64,000 bases of DNA from Planctomycetota bacterium (GTDB lineage: Bacteria > Planctomycetota > Phycisphaerae > Phycisphaerales > UBA1924), in NCBI GenBank assembly GCA_018968885.1, contig JAGWZK010000009.1:1-64000 (forward strand), written 5' to 3'. The notes under the pieces were generated by a model, which was given only the letters and a program-made list of their open reading frames with translations, was not told where the DNA came from and ran no database searches. A program made the translations under genes and the position numbers. Shown piece by piece: positions 8,307 through 15,717 of this stretch; the first letter of the stretch is position 1, and every line of letters begins with the position of its first letter.

Positions 8307-8699
8307 TCATGAGGTGCCCTGGTCTGGTGGTTCTGGAAGTGGCCAATTCACTACGGCAGCTTCAATCGCTGCGATCAACACAGGGACATCTCCGATCGCC
8401 GTGGCCCACAGTCTTTTGCGATCAATGCCCCAATACACGTGAACGAGCACGTTTCGCATGGCGACGATCTGTCCCCACGGCAGACCCGTCACGCGATTGC
8501 GTCCCTCATCGGATGTGTTCGCGGCTGCTTCACCGATCTCTTGAACAGCATGCATCAGGGCACGCAGCAGCATCGCATCGTGTTCGAGATCCTCAAATTG
8601 CTTTCCCTGAATGAAACTCTGCACATCGCGTGCCGCTTCGAGCATGTGCTGAAGCCGGATGCGATCATCGTCCGGCCCTCGTTTGTTCTCACGCGGCAT
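8307..8699 (-). CDS. hepT: HepT-like ribonuclease toxin (HEPN/DUF86 domain)
   Basis: The 130-residue all-helical HEPN protein carries the Rx4HxY motif as R82-NVLV-H87-V-Y89, the diagnostic RNase/AMPylation-target signature of HepT. The upstream helix QEIGEAAANTSDEGRNRV is also typical of DUF86. In characterised systems HepT is an RNase toxin neutralised when MntA adds AMP to the Tyr of this motif. The start ATG lies inside the end of the mntA-like gene (11-base overlap), the usual coupled arrangement. A DUF7660 gene follows after 19 bases. Confidence 0.9.
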   Translation of the reverse strand: MPRENKRGPDDDRIRLQHMLEAARDVQSFIQGKQFEDLEHDAMLLRALMHAVQEIGEAAANTSDEGRNRVTGLPWGQIVAMRNVLVHVYWGIDRKRLWATAIGDVPVLIAAIEAAVVNWPLPEPPDQGTS

Positions 8700-8991
8700 G
8701 CAGCACCCGAGCGTTCTTCAAGACTGCCGGACGGAAGTACCGCGACAAGTCCATTGGCGTGCGCAGATCAACCTTGCGCCCCAACATGGCCGAAAGTTCC
8801 AGGATCATCCCGCCAAAACCAATCACCCCGGGCTCTCTCCCCGGATGAAACTCGACCAGCACATCAATATCGCTGTCTGGCCGGAAATGGTCGGTGAGAA
8901 TGCTGCCAAAGAGTGAGAGGCGAGAAATACCGTGCCGCTCACAGAATTGAGCGAGTTCGGCCTCGGGAAATGACACACCATTCAGGAGCAC
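8689..8991 (-). CDS. mntA: MntA-like minimal nucleotidyltransferase antitoxin
   Basis: The 100-residue protein has the nucleotidyltransferase signature GSx10DxD: G29-S30 and D41-I-D43, followed by the VLVEFHPG strand. It lacks large accessory domains, as expected for the MNT family. Members AMPylate a Tyr in the partner HepT toxin and thereby neutralise it. It overlaps hepT by 11 bases and precedes it, the standard operon order. The start is a GTG at 8991, 18 bases after the ubiD-like stop on the same strand, so read-through from ubiD is possible. No strong ribosome-binding site is seen. Confidence 0.9.
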   Translation of the reverse strand: MLLNGVSFPEAELAQFCERHGISRLSLFGSILTDHFRPDSDIDVLVEFHPGREPGVIGFGGMILELSAMLGRKVDLRTPMDLSRYFRPAVLKNARVLHAA

Positions 8992-9009
8992 GGAAAACTA
9001 TAGCGACAA

Positions 9010-11103
9010 TCAGTGTCGCCCGGGGAAGTACTCATCCCACCGCGCCTTCACCATCTCACTCACTTCGCGGCTCATCCTGATAATCGGCGGCCAGGCGCGA
9101 ATCGGCAAGCCATTGCGCTCATCGCCCGGCATCTTGGGCGTCGCGTCAAAGGCGATGCATCTGCCGCAGATGCTGAGGTAATTGTCGCGATCCGGTGCTG
9201 AGTTGGCGAGCCAGTGGAACAGCGCGTCATCGAAGCCCTGCAAAGAACATTCCTCCCCCACCACGATTGTCCAGCGGGGAATCTTCACTGTGTTCGCAAG
9301 CGCGCCGATGCCCTTGATGGTGCGCTCGCCATCTCCGGCGTTTTGCTTCTTGATCTGAATGAAAAGCCACCAGCCGGCGAGTTCTCCCGGAATGGAAACA
9401 CCAGTCACACCCGGCAACTCACTGATCGCGGCACGCGCCAGCATCGCATCATCTGCGAGCACGGGACCAATCTCACCCATCGCACACAGTTCTGTCGCAA
9501 GTTCAGACATGTGCCGGTGCGTCTCCGCATCGCAGGTCTTGCGCGTCGCATCCAGGCCCATCTTGCCGCCAGCGCCCAGGAAGGGCGCGGCATGGTCGAG
9601 AATATCCAAGGGCCCGCGCACCGATTCAATATCGCGCCCCGGCACGCACTTCTCGCCGACAGTGCGCAGCACCGCAGCCGCATCGTGCACATTCACATCA
9701 TCATCGACGACGATGATGGTCTTGGTCCATGCCATCTGCCCGGCACCCCAGATGCTGTGCATCACCCGGCGGCCTTGGAGTGGATACTCCTTCTTGATCT
9801 GGATCGCAGCGCAGTTGTGAAACGCGCCGAACATCGGCAGGTCGTAGTCCTTGATGTCGTGCACGATGGTCTGAAGCAGGGGCAGGAAGAGCCGCTCGGT
9901 GGCCTTGCCCAGGAAGTAATCTTCCTGCGGAGGCAACCCTACCACTGTTGTGGGATAGATCGCATGGCGACGCATGGTGATGGCCGTGACTTCCAGAATC
10001 GGATAACGGTCCGGCATGGAGTAGAAGCCGGTGTGATCGCCGAACGGCCCCTCAAAGACCGCGCCCGGCCCGAGAGGTACGGCCTTGGGATCGCGGGGAT
10101 CCCAACCGATGTACCCGGCCTCGTTGCTCACATACCCCTCGATCACGATCTCGGCATTTGCCGGTACCCACAGGGGCACCGTGCGGCCACGCACCATGTC
10201 GATGCCCTTGCCATTGAGGAATCCTGCGAGCAAAAGTTCGCTGATCCCCGGCGGAAGAGGCGCTGTCGCGGCATACGGCAAGATCGCCTCTCCACCCAGC
10301 ACCACCGCCACCGGCATCTTCTGGCCCTTGGCCTTCCAACTGCGCCAGTGCCGCGCACCATCGTGGTGCATGTGCCAGTGCATGCTCATCTTGTCTTTGC
10401 CAAAGAGCTGCACGCGATACATGCCGATGTTGTGACTCGAGGGCTTTTCGTTGTCGATGTCGTCGGCGTGAATGGTGTGAATGCCTGCCAGCGTGATGTA
10501 GCGGCCACGGAACTTGGCATCCCACTCCGCACCGGACGCAAGCCCGGGAATGTTGTCGTTGATCCCAGCCGGATAACCGAGCGCTGCGAAGTCGCCATCG
10601 TGCGGCCAGCAACGCAGGATCGGCAACCGCGTCAAATCAATCTTGTTGCCGGTGAGCACGATCTCCTGACACTCTCCCATGCCGCGATGCCGCTTGGGTG
10701 GGATGGTCAGAAGCGGGGCAAACTGCTTGGCCTTCGCGACCAACTCGGCGAGCGAACGCGGCGGCTGTGGCTTCACGAGTTCGCCGATTCGTGCGGCGAG
10801 TTCATCGAAGCCGCCCGGGCACCCGAGCGCCATCTCCATACGCCGATACGAGCCGTACGCATTGATCAGCACCGGCAGGTCAGAGCCCTCGACGTTGGTA
10901 AAGAGCAGCGCCGAGCCGCCGTCGTGACAGAAACGCGGGTCGTTGCGTTGGGCGCTCGCACTGGGAAAGCCATGCCAAGGCGACTTGCTCATGCGATCGG
11001 CGATTTCGGTGATCTCCAGAATCGGCGACACCCGCGCGGCGACGCGCATGAGCTCTCCAGCGCGATCGAGGGCGGACACAAAATCTCCGAGGGTGCGGTA
11101 CAT
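9010..11103 (-). CDS. UbiD family decarboxylase
   Basis: The 697-residue protein follows the UbiD fold: MYRTLGDFVSALDRAGEL at the N-terminus, the Pro-rich FGDHTGFYSMPDRYPI stretch containing the conserved E(G)PFG(D)HTGFY catalytic core, and later KTIIVVDDDVNVHD. UbiD enzymes are reversible decarboxylases using prenylated FMN made by a UbiX partner, which is not in this window. Roles include ubiquinone or menaquinone (futalosine route) synthesis and aromatic acid metabolism; planctomycetes generally use menaquinone, but I cannot assign the substrate. The protein is longer than the typical 480-620 residues. The ATG at 11103 has AAGG eight bases upstream, which is better than the GTG six codons earlier. 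It is divergent from the methyltransferase gene, only 31 bases away. Confidence 0.88.
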   Translation of the reverse strand: MYRTLGDFVSALDRAGELMRVAARVSPILEITEIADRMSKSPWHGFPSASAQRNDPRFCHDGGSALLFTNVEGSDLPVLINAYGSYRRMEMALGCPGGFDELAARIGELVKPQPPRSLAELVAKAKQFAPLLTIPPKRHRGMGECQEIVLTGNKIDLTRLPILRCWPHDGDFAALGYPAGINDNIPGLASGAEWDAKFRGRYITLAGIHTIHADDIDNEKPSSHNIGMYRVQLFGKDKMSMHWHMHHDGARHWRSWKAKGQKMPVAVVLGGEAILPYAATAPLPPGISELLLAGFLNGKGIDMVRGRTVPLWVPANAEIVIEGYVSNEAGYIGWDPRDPKAVPLGPGAVFEGPFGDHTGFYSMPDRYPILEVTAITMRRHAIYPTTVVGLPPQEDYFLGKATERLFLPLLQTIVHDIKDYDLPMFGAFHNCAAIQIKKEYPLQGRRVMHSIWGAGQMAWTKTIIVVDDDVNVHDAAAVLRTVGEKCVPGRDIESVRGPLDILDHAAPFLGAGGKMGLDATRKTCDAETHRHMSELATELCAMGEIGPVLADDAMLARAAISELPGVTGVSIPGELAGWWLFIQIKKQNAGDGERTIKGIGALANTVKIPRWTIVVGEECSLQGFDDALFHWLANSAPDRDNYLSICGRCIAFDATPKMPGDERNGLPIRAWPPIIRMSREVSEMVKARWDEYFPGRH

Positions 11104-11134
11104 CGGCCCAACCTTAGCCACTCAACAATCGCCC

Positions 11135-11812
11135 ATGCCAGACTCAGAGCCAAGACGTGCCACGCTGACCAGCGACTATCAACGCGACTGGCCCAAGTAC
11201 TTTGACGCGGTTTCGAGTAGCCCGCCCCGCGATACATGCCTGCGCGCGCTCGCCGCGCTGACGCAGCAAGGGAACGCCCCTATTGCTTCGCAAACCCGCA
11301 AACTCCACGCCATCGACATCGCCTGTGGCGAGGGGCGCGACACGCGCGCGATCCTGGCTGCCGATCCGCGCTGGCACGTTTTTGCGACCGATAGTTCACA
11401 TGAGGGTTTGCAGCGGCTGTCGCGGTCGTTGTCTGCGGCTGATGCGGCGCGGGTAACGCTGACGCAGGCGACCATGGAAGAACTCTCGGCCTTGGTGCCC
11501 ACGCCGCACTCGGCAGACCTCATCAACGCCTCGTTTGCGTTGCCATTCTGCCACCCGGATCATTTTCCGAGGTTATGGAAGTGGATCGGTGAGACACTCA
11601 TCCCCGGCGGCGTCTTTGCCGGCCAGCTCTTTGGCGATAGGGACGAGTGGGCGAGCGTGCGGCCGCAGAGTCACTTCTCGCGGCGGCAGGTGCTGGGCCT
11701 GCTGGATGGGTATGAGATCGTGTTCCTCGACGAAGTTGAGAAGGATGGAGATGACGCGATGGGCGGGCTGAAACACCACCACGTTTTCCATGTAGTCGTC
11801 AGGAAGTTGTGA
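11135..11812 (+). CDS. Class I SAM-dependent methyltransferase
   Basis: The 225-residue protein has the SAM-binding motif I (AIDIACGEGRDTRAIL, about 57-72), an acidic residue ending strand 2 (ATDSS), motif II around SADLINASFALPF, and a late GGVFAGQLFGDRDEW post-motif, as in TehB/UbiE-like small-molecule methyltransferases. The substrate cannot be told. The open frame extends 64 codons upstream into the opposing ubiD gene, but the ATG at 11135 gives the standard N-terminus. It is divergent from the UbiD gene with 31 bases between start codons; a quinone methylation role would fit that neighbour but is only a guess. Confidence 0.8.
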   Translation: MPDSEPRRATLTSDYQRDWPKYFDAVSSSPPRDTCLRALAALTQQGNAPIASQTRKLHAIDIACGEGRDTRAILAADPRWHVFATDSSHEGLQRLSRSLSAADAARVTLTQATMEELSALVPTPHSADLINASFALPFCHPDHFPRLWKWIGETLIPGGVFAGQLFGDRDEWASVRPQSHFSRRQVLGLLDGYEIVFLDEVEKDGDDAMGGLKHHHVFHVVVRKL

Positions 11813-11922
11813 ACGGTCGGTGATCGGCGAAATCGCAGTCCTCCGATTCCGAACAATCCCCAATCCCTCAATTTGCAGCGTACTTTTGCCTTTCCGGTTC
11901 AACTCCCCTCTGAGGTTTCCTC

Positions 11923-12927
11923 GTGACATTGACTCTCGACCTTCACGACGTCAAGAAGACCTATCGAGGCAAAATCCCCGCACTTCGCGGCGTCTCGATG
12001 CAGGTGCACCCCGGCGAGGTCTTCGGCCTCCTCGGCCCCAACGGTGCGGGCAAATCCACGCTCGTCAAGATCATGATGACGGTGGTGAAGCCGGATGTGG
12101 TGCATGGCACCATGCTGGGGAAGCCCATCGGGGATAAGAACACGCTCCGCCGCGTCGGGTATCTTCCCGAGCATCACCGCTTTCCCGAATACATGACTGG
12201 CGAGCAGGTGCTGGATTACTTCGGAGCCCTTGCCGATGTGCCCCGCGATGTGCGCTGGAAACGGATACCGGAACTGCTGGAACTGGTATCGATGCGCGAA
12301 TGGGCCACCACCAAAGTCACCCAATACAGCAAAGGCATGAGGCAGCGCGTGGGAATTGCCCAGGCACTGATCTCTGATCCTGATCTGGTCCTCCTCGATG
12401 AACCGACGGACGGAGTCGATCCTGAGGGTCGCCGCGATATCCGCAACGTGCTTGCCGAACTCAAGCAGCGCGGCAAGAGCGTGATGGTCAACAGCCACAT
12501 TCTCAGCGAGCTTGAGATGGTCTGCGATCGCGTTGCGATCATGGTACAGGGACAGGTCGCCAAGCAAGGCACGATTCAGCAATTGACCGAAGGGCGGAAT
12601 CAGTACGACATCGAGCTGGCACAGGTGCCCCAGGGCGCGATTGAAAGTGCGCACGCTGCGGCAGCCGAGCGGGGCCTGGTGCCCACGCTCAGTGGCATGA
12701 CGCTGTCATTCCCCACATCTGATCCAGTTCTGGTTCAACCGGTCATCGACTCATTGCGTCAATCCGGCGCGGTGATCAAAACCGTCCGGCAGCACCGGCC
12801 AACCTTGGAAGACCTCTTTATGGAAGCGATCGTGGATGAGCAGGGACGCAAGCGTGGCCCGGGTGCCAAGCGTGCGGGCGTGGTGGGCGAAGCTAAGCCC
12901 ATGCGTCACGAAGGGGGTGCACGATGA
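11923..12927 (+). CDS. ABC transporter ATP-binding protein
   Basis: The 334-residue ATPase has Walker A GPNGAGKST (38-46), a Q-loop region near LPEHHRF, a degenerate signature YSKGMRQR, Walker B LVLLDEPTDGVDPE and the switch His in VNSHIL. A C-terminal region of about 115 residues, as in NatA/CcmA-type exporters, ends in a basic tail. The start is GTG at 11923 with GAGG seven bases upstream. The last four bases overlap the start of the permease gene (ATGA), so the two form one exporter. The substrate is unknown. Confidence 0.92.
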   Translation: MTLTLDLHDVKKTYRGKIPALRGVSMQVHPGEVFGLLGPNGAGKSTLVKIMMTVVKPDVVHGTMLGKPIGDKNTLRRVGYLPEHHRFPEYMTGEQVLDYFGALADVPRDVRWKRIPELLELVSMREWATTKVTQYSKGMRQRVGIAQALISDPDLVLLDEPTDGVDPEGRRDIRNVLAELKQRGKSVMVNSHILSELEMVCDRVAIMVQGQVAKQGTIQQLTEGRNQYDIELAQVPQGAIESAHAAAAERGLVPTLSGMTLSFPTSDPVLVQPVIDSLRQSGAVIKTVRQHRPTLEDLFMEAIVDEQGRKRGPGAKRAGVVGEAKPMRHEGGAR

Positions 12928-14147
12928 TGCGTCAAACCGCCGCGATTTTCCTGGATTCCTATCGGGAATTGAATTCGCGCAAATTGTTCTGGGTGGCCAT
13001 CGGCATTTCAGGGTTGATCGTCGCTGCATTTGCCTGCACGGGGATCAATGCCCAGGGATTGACATTCATCACGTGGACGCTGCCCATTCCCTTCATCGGG
13101 TCATTCTTCACTCCCGAACTTTTCTACAAGTGGGCTTTCATCAATATCGGCGTCAAATTTTGGCTGTCGTGGATCGCGATGGGACTGGCACTGCTTTCAA
13201 CCGCGAGCGTCTTTCCAGATTTTGTCGCCAATGGCTCGATTGAGCTTTCTCTCTCCAAGCCCATCGGCCGGTTGCGGCTGTTTCTGACCAAGTACGCCGC
13301 GGCAATGCTCTTTGCAACCCTTCAGGTGGCGACGTTCACCATTGCGAGCTTTTTGGTCATCGGCATCCGAGGCGGGGCGTGGGAATGGCGAATCTTCCTG
13401 GCCATTCCGATTGTGGTTCTCGTCTTCAGCTACGTGTATTGCGTGTGCGTGATGTGCGGCCTGCTGACACGATCCACAATCTTTTCGCTGCTGGCGGCAG
13501 GACTTTTCTGGCTCTTCTTGTTCCTGTTGAATCTGGCAGATCAAGGGACACTCGCCTTCAAGGCGCAGACACAGGCGGAAATCGCGCAGAGTGAGCGGAC
13601 ACTGCCTCGCATGCAAGAGAACGCCCGCAAAACCATCGCCAAGACCCTGGCGTTGAATGATCCTTCGATCCAGTTGCCCGCGTACAGCGATGATGCCAAG
13701 GCGGGAAACCCCACTGATGCGGACCTGGCGCTCGCCAACCCCATGCTCGCGACGCGGCAAAAATCACTAGCCGAGAAGAAGGAATTGCTCGAAACCATCA
13801 CCAAGTGGAACACAGGATTTGTGATCGGCAAGGCGATCCTTCCCAAGACCACCGAGACGACTTCGCTGCTGGATCGGTCGCTGCTTTCCGAGGATGACAT
13901 CAAACGCATCCGCATGGGAGATGAGCCGGAAGCCCAGCCGGTGGTCATTGAAGATGAAACACCGAACCCCACTGAGACGCGCGAGCAGCGTCAACAACGT
14001 CGGCGAGAGATTCAGGCCGATGCCGCCGGACGCGTCGAGCAGGCGTTGCGTTCTCGCTCGCTGTGGTATGTGATCGGCGGATCACTGGCGTTTGAGGCGG
14101 TGATCCTGTCGTTCTGTGCGTGGTTCTTTTCCCGCCGCGATTTCTGA
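12924..14147 (+). CDS. ABC-2 type transporter permease
   Basis: The 407-residue membrane protein has an N-terminal helix (about 18-38), four or five helices clustered between about 70 and 215, a large hydrophilic loop of some 165 residues (about 215-380) rich in Lys, Glu and Ala, and a last helix at 382-403. That is the ABC-2 exporter layout with an extended extracytoplasmic or cytoplasmic insert. It starts inside the ATPase stop (ATGA) and is its obvious partner. A DUF3052 gene follows after 12 bases and may be co-transcribed. Confidence 0.85.
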   Translation: MMRQTAAIFLDSYRELNSRKLFWVAIGISGLIVAAFACTGINAQGLTFITWTLPIPFIGSFFTPELFYKWAFINIGVKFWLSWIAMGLALLSTASVFPDFVANGSIELSLSKPIGRLRLFLTKYAAAMLFATLQVATFTIASFLVIGIRGGAWEWRIFLAIPIVVLVFSYVYCVCVMCGLLTRSTIFSLLAAGLFWLFLFLLNLADQGTLAFKAQTQAEIAQSERTLPRMQENARKTIAKTLALNDPSIQLPAYSDDAKAGNPTDADLALANPMLATRQKSLAEKKELLETITKWNTGFVIGKAILPKTTETTSLLDRSLLSEDDIKRIRMGDEPEAQPVVIEDETPNPTETREQRQQRRREIQADAAGRVEQALRSRSLWYVIGGSLAFEAVILSFCAWFFSRRDF

Positions 14148-14159
14148 TAGATTTCGGAC

Positions 14160-14579
14160 ATGGCCGGCTATTCAGGCGCACCATTGGCAAAGAAACTGGG
14201 CATCAAGCCTGGGAGTGTTGTGTACTTCAAAAACGTGCCCAAGTCCGTGATCACCGAGATCAAGAGTGGCGAACCCTCGGCCACTGTGGTTTCGCGGCTG
14301 GGCGCCAATATCGATGTCGCACTAGTCTGCTCCACCAAAGGTGCCGATCTGGCCAAGGCCCTCGACTCCATCAAACCCAAACTCGTTCAGGATGGCGGCC
14401 TGTGGCTTTCGTGGCCAAAGAAATCCAGCGGCATCGCCACTGATGTCACGGAAACCCAGGTCCGCGAAATGGGCCTTGCTTCCGGACTCGTCGACAACAA
14501 AGTCTGCGCGATCGACGACACGTGGAGCGGCCTTCGCTTTGTGATCCGAGTGAAAGACCGCAAAGCCAACCCGCAGTGA
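14160..14579 (+). CDS. DUF3052 family protein
   Basis: The 139-residue protein starts with GYSGAPLAKKLGIKPG and VVYFKNVP and contains GGLWLSWPKKSSG, the signature stretch of DUF3052. It ends with WSGLRFVIRVKDR. Family members are soluble, single-domain and uncharacterised; the WLSWPKK turn suggests a compact alpha/beta fold. It sits 12 bases after the ABC permease on the same strand, possibly in the same transcript, and is convergent with a lipoprotein gene 15 bases away. Confidence 0.85.
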   Translation: MAGYSGAPLAKKLGIKPGSVVYFKNVPKSVITEIKSGEPSATVVSRLGANIDVALVCSTKGADLAKALDSIKPKLVQDGGLWLSWPKKSSGIATDVTETQVREMGLASGLVDNKVCAIDDTWSGLRFVIRVKDRKANPQ

Positions 14580-14594
14580 TTCAGAGTGACGTAC

Positions 14595-15050
14595 TCAGCG
14601 TCCCAGTCGCTGCAAGATCGCATCCATGATCGTCCGCACCAAGGCCTCATCGGACCATGGGTCGCGCTTCACACTCAGTTCTGTCGCCGGTGCTCCGCCC
14701 GCTGCGCCGCCCCCTACCACTCGCGCCTCCACCGTGATCTGTTCAAATGGGTCAATCCCCGCTGGCACCGCCTCGATGCGACACTTGTCGGTAGTCATGC
14801 TGGATGACATCACGGTGTACCCACGCGAACGCAGGGCCTGCACCGCCGCAGCGTTGATGGCGGCGGGCTTGACCTCTTCCGGAAGAGTGCACCGGACGGT
14901 GCCGAAAGAGTGGGTGCCGATCACCCCGGATTGCCCCTGAGCCCCCGTCGTGGTCTTGCACCCGGCAAGGAACAGCACGCTGCAGAGCGCCGCAAGGCCC
15001 AGCACCAGATGCCGCGCTGCCGAAAATGTACGTATTGTGTTTGGTTTCAA
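14595..15050 (-). CDS. Hypothetical lipoprotein
   Basis: The 151-residue protein has a signal peptide of about 30 residues ending in a lipobox (LAGC). The mature part contains THSFGTVRCTLPEEVKPAAINAAAVQALRSRGYTV, which resembles small envelope proteins of about 100 residues with a beta-alpha-beta core. It ends with DEALVRTIMDAILQRLGR. I do not recognise the family. It is convergent with the DUF3052 gene, and upstream lies the 263-base region before rpsU. Confidence 0.7.
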   Translation of the reverse strand: MKPNTIRTFSAARHLVLGLAALCSVLFLAGCKTTTGAQGQSGVIGTHSFGTVRCTLPEEVKPAAINAAAVQALRSRGYTVMSSSMTTDKCRIEAVPAGIDPFEQITVEARVVGGGAAGGAPATELSVKRDPWSDEALVRTIMDAILQRLGR

Positions 15051-15253
15051 GAGCGGCTCCCTGACATTTCTGACTGCCTGACCATCGGCGAAAGGGGAAA
15101 TCAGGGTGCAATCAGCGATGGATAGTCGACTGTGGCAAGATACACGAGCGCTGCCGAGCGTGTGAACATTGGTGGTGCGGAATGGGTCGGGGTTGATTCA
15201 GGAGAGGGATGGTCCTTTACTTAGGGCCCGACATTTCTGGATCGTGGTCGGGG

Positions 15254-15274
15254 CCCCACCGCCAGTCGGTGTGG
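15254..15274 (+). promoter_or_regulatory. Possible leader hairpin upstream of rpsU
   Basis: CCCCACCG and CGGTGTGG can pair over eight positions with one mismatch around a 5-base loop, about 40 bases before the rpsU start. Just upstream is a GGGGCCCC palindrome. Ribosomal protein leaders often carry such structures for autoregulation, but GC-rich DNA makes hairpins cheap, so this is only a candidate. I see no gene in the rest of the 15051-15313 interval. Confidence 0.25.
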
Positions 15275-15313
15275 TGGTCCATCCGCAATGTTTGCCCTTG
15301 TTTGAGGTGTTCC

Positions 15314-15526
15314 TTGGCGATTCGCGTGAAAGCCCGTGCCGGTGAAGGCGTCGATCAGATGATGCGTCGTTTCAAGAAGCTCTGCGAGAAAGAGGGCTTG
15401 GTGAAAGACGTAAAGCGGAAGGAGTTCTTTGAGAAGCCGTCGGAGCGTCGCCGCCGCGCTGCCCGCAAGGGTGTGATGCGCAACATGCGGACGGACATGC
15501 CGATCCGCCGCGAAAAGCCCGAGTGA
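15314..15526 (+). CDS. rpsU: 30S ribosomal protein bS21
   Basis: The 70-residue protein is very basic and matches bS21: AIRVKARAGEGVDQMMRRFKK at the start, then a KRKEFFEKPSERRRRA helix and an Arg-rich tail. The start is a TTG at 15314 with GAGGTG four bases before it; the ATG-initiated open frame from 15209 adds 35 residues unlike any bS21 and is rejected. bS21 helps base pairing of the Shine-Dalgarno site with 16S rRNA. A weak terminator-like hairpin follows, and hppA begins about 190 bases later. Confidence 0.93.
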   Translation: MAIRVKARAGEGVDQMMRRFKKLCEKEGLVKDVKRKEFFEKPSERRRRAARKGVMRNMRTDMPIRREKPE

Positions 15527-15554
15527 AACTCGGTGCCCCGCTGATTCAACTTTC

Positions 15555-15583
15555 CGCCCTGGAGTCATCCGGGGCGTGTTTGT
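15555..15583 (+). terminator. Probable terminator of rpsU
   Basis: CGCCCTGG and CCGGGGCG pair over eight positions (one T-G wobble) around a 6-base loop, followed by the T-rich TGTTTGT. It lies 29 bases past the rpsU stop. The T-tract is interrupted, so termination may be weak. Confidence 0.5.
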
Positions 15584-15584
15584 C

Positions 15585-15604
15585 TCTAGACGGCCCGGTC
15601 TAGA
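15585..15604. repeat. Inverted repeat TCTAGAC-N6-GTCTAGA between rpsU and hppA
   Basis: A perfect 7-bp inverted repeat with a 6-base spacer lies about 115 bases upstream of hppA. The symmetry and position suit a regulator-binding site for hppA, but no other copy was noticed in the window and no regulator gene is adjacent. Confidence 0.35.
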
Positions 15605-15717
15605 CCTCGATTGTGCGAGTAGAAGGCGCATCAAATGAGGGTTCGGTATCCTGAAGACAGTCAGTCAGAGGCATGTGTCAGGGACGACAGATGCCCACAT
15701 GAGAAGGATTAATTGGC

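Noticed and set aside
9214-11205. 663-residue open frame antisense to the UbiD gene
   Set aside because: Arg/His-rich composition with no recognisable motif; it mirrors the third-position bias of the true gene.
15585-15604. TCTAGAC inverted repeat as a phage or element attachment site
   Set aside because: No integrase, no direct repeat partner and no mobile genes are in the window; a regulator-binding site or chance is more likely.
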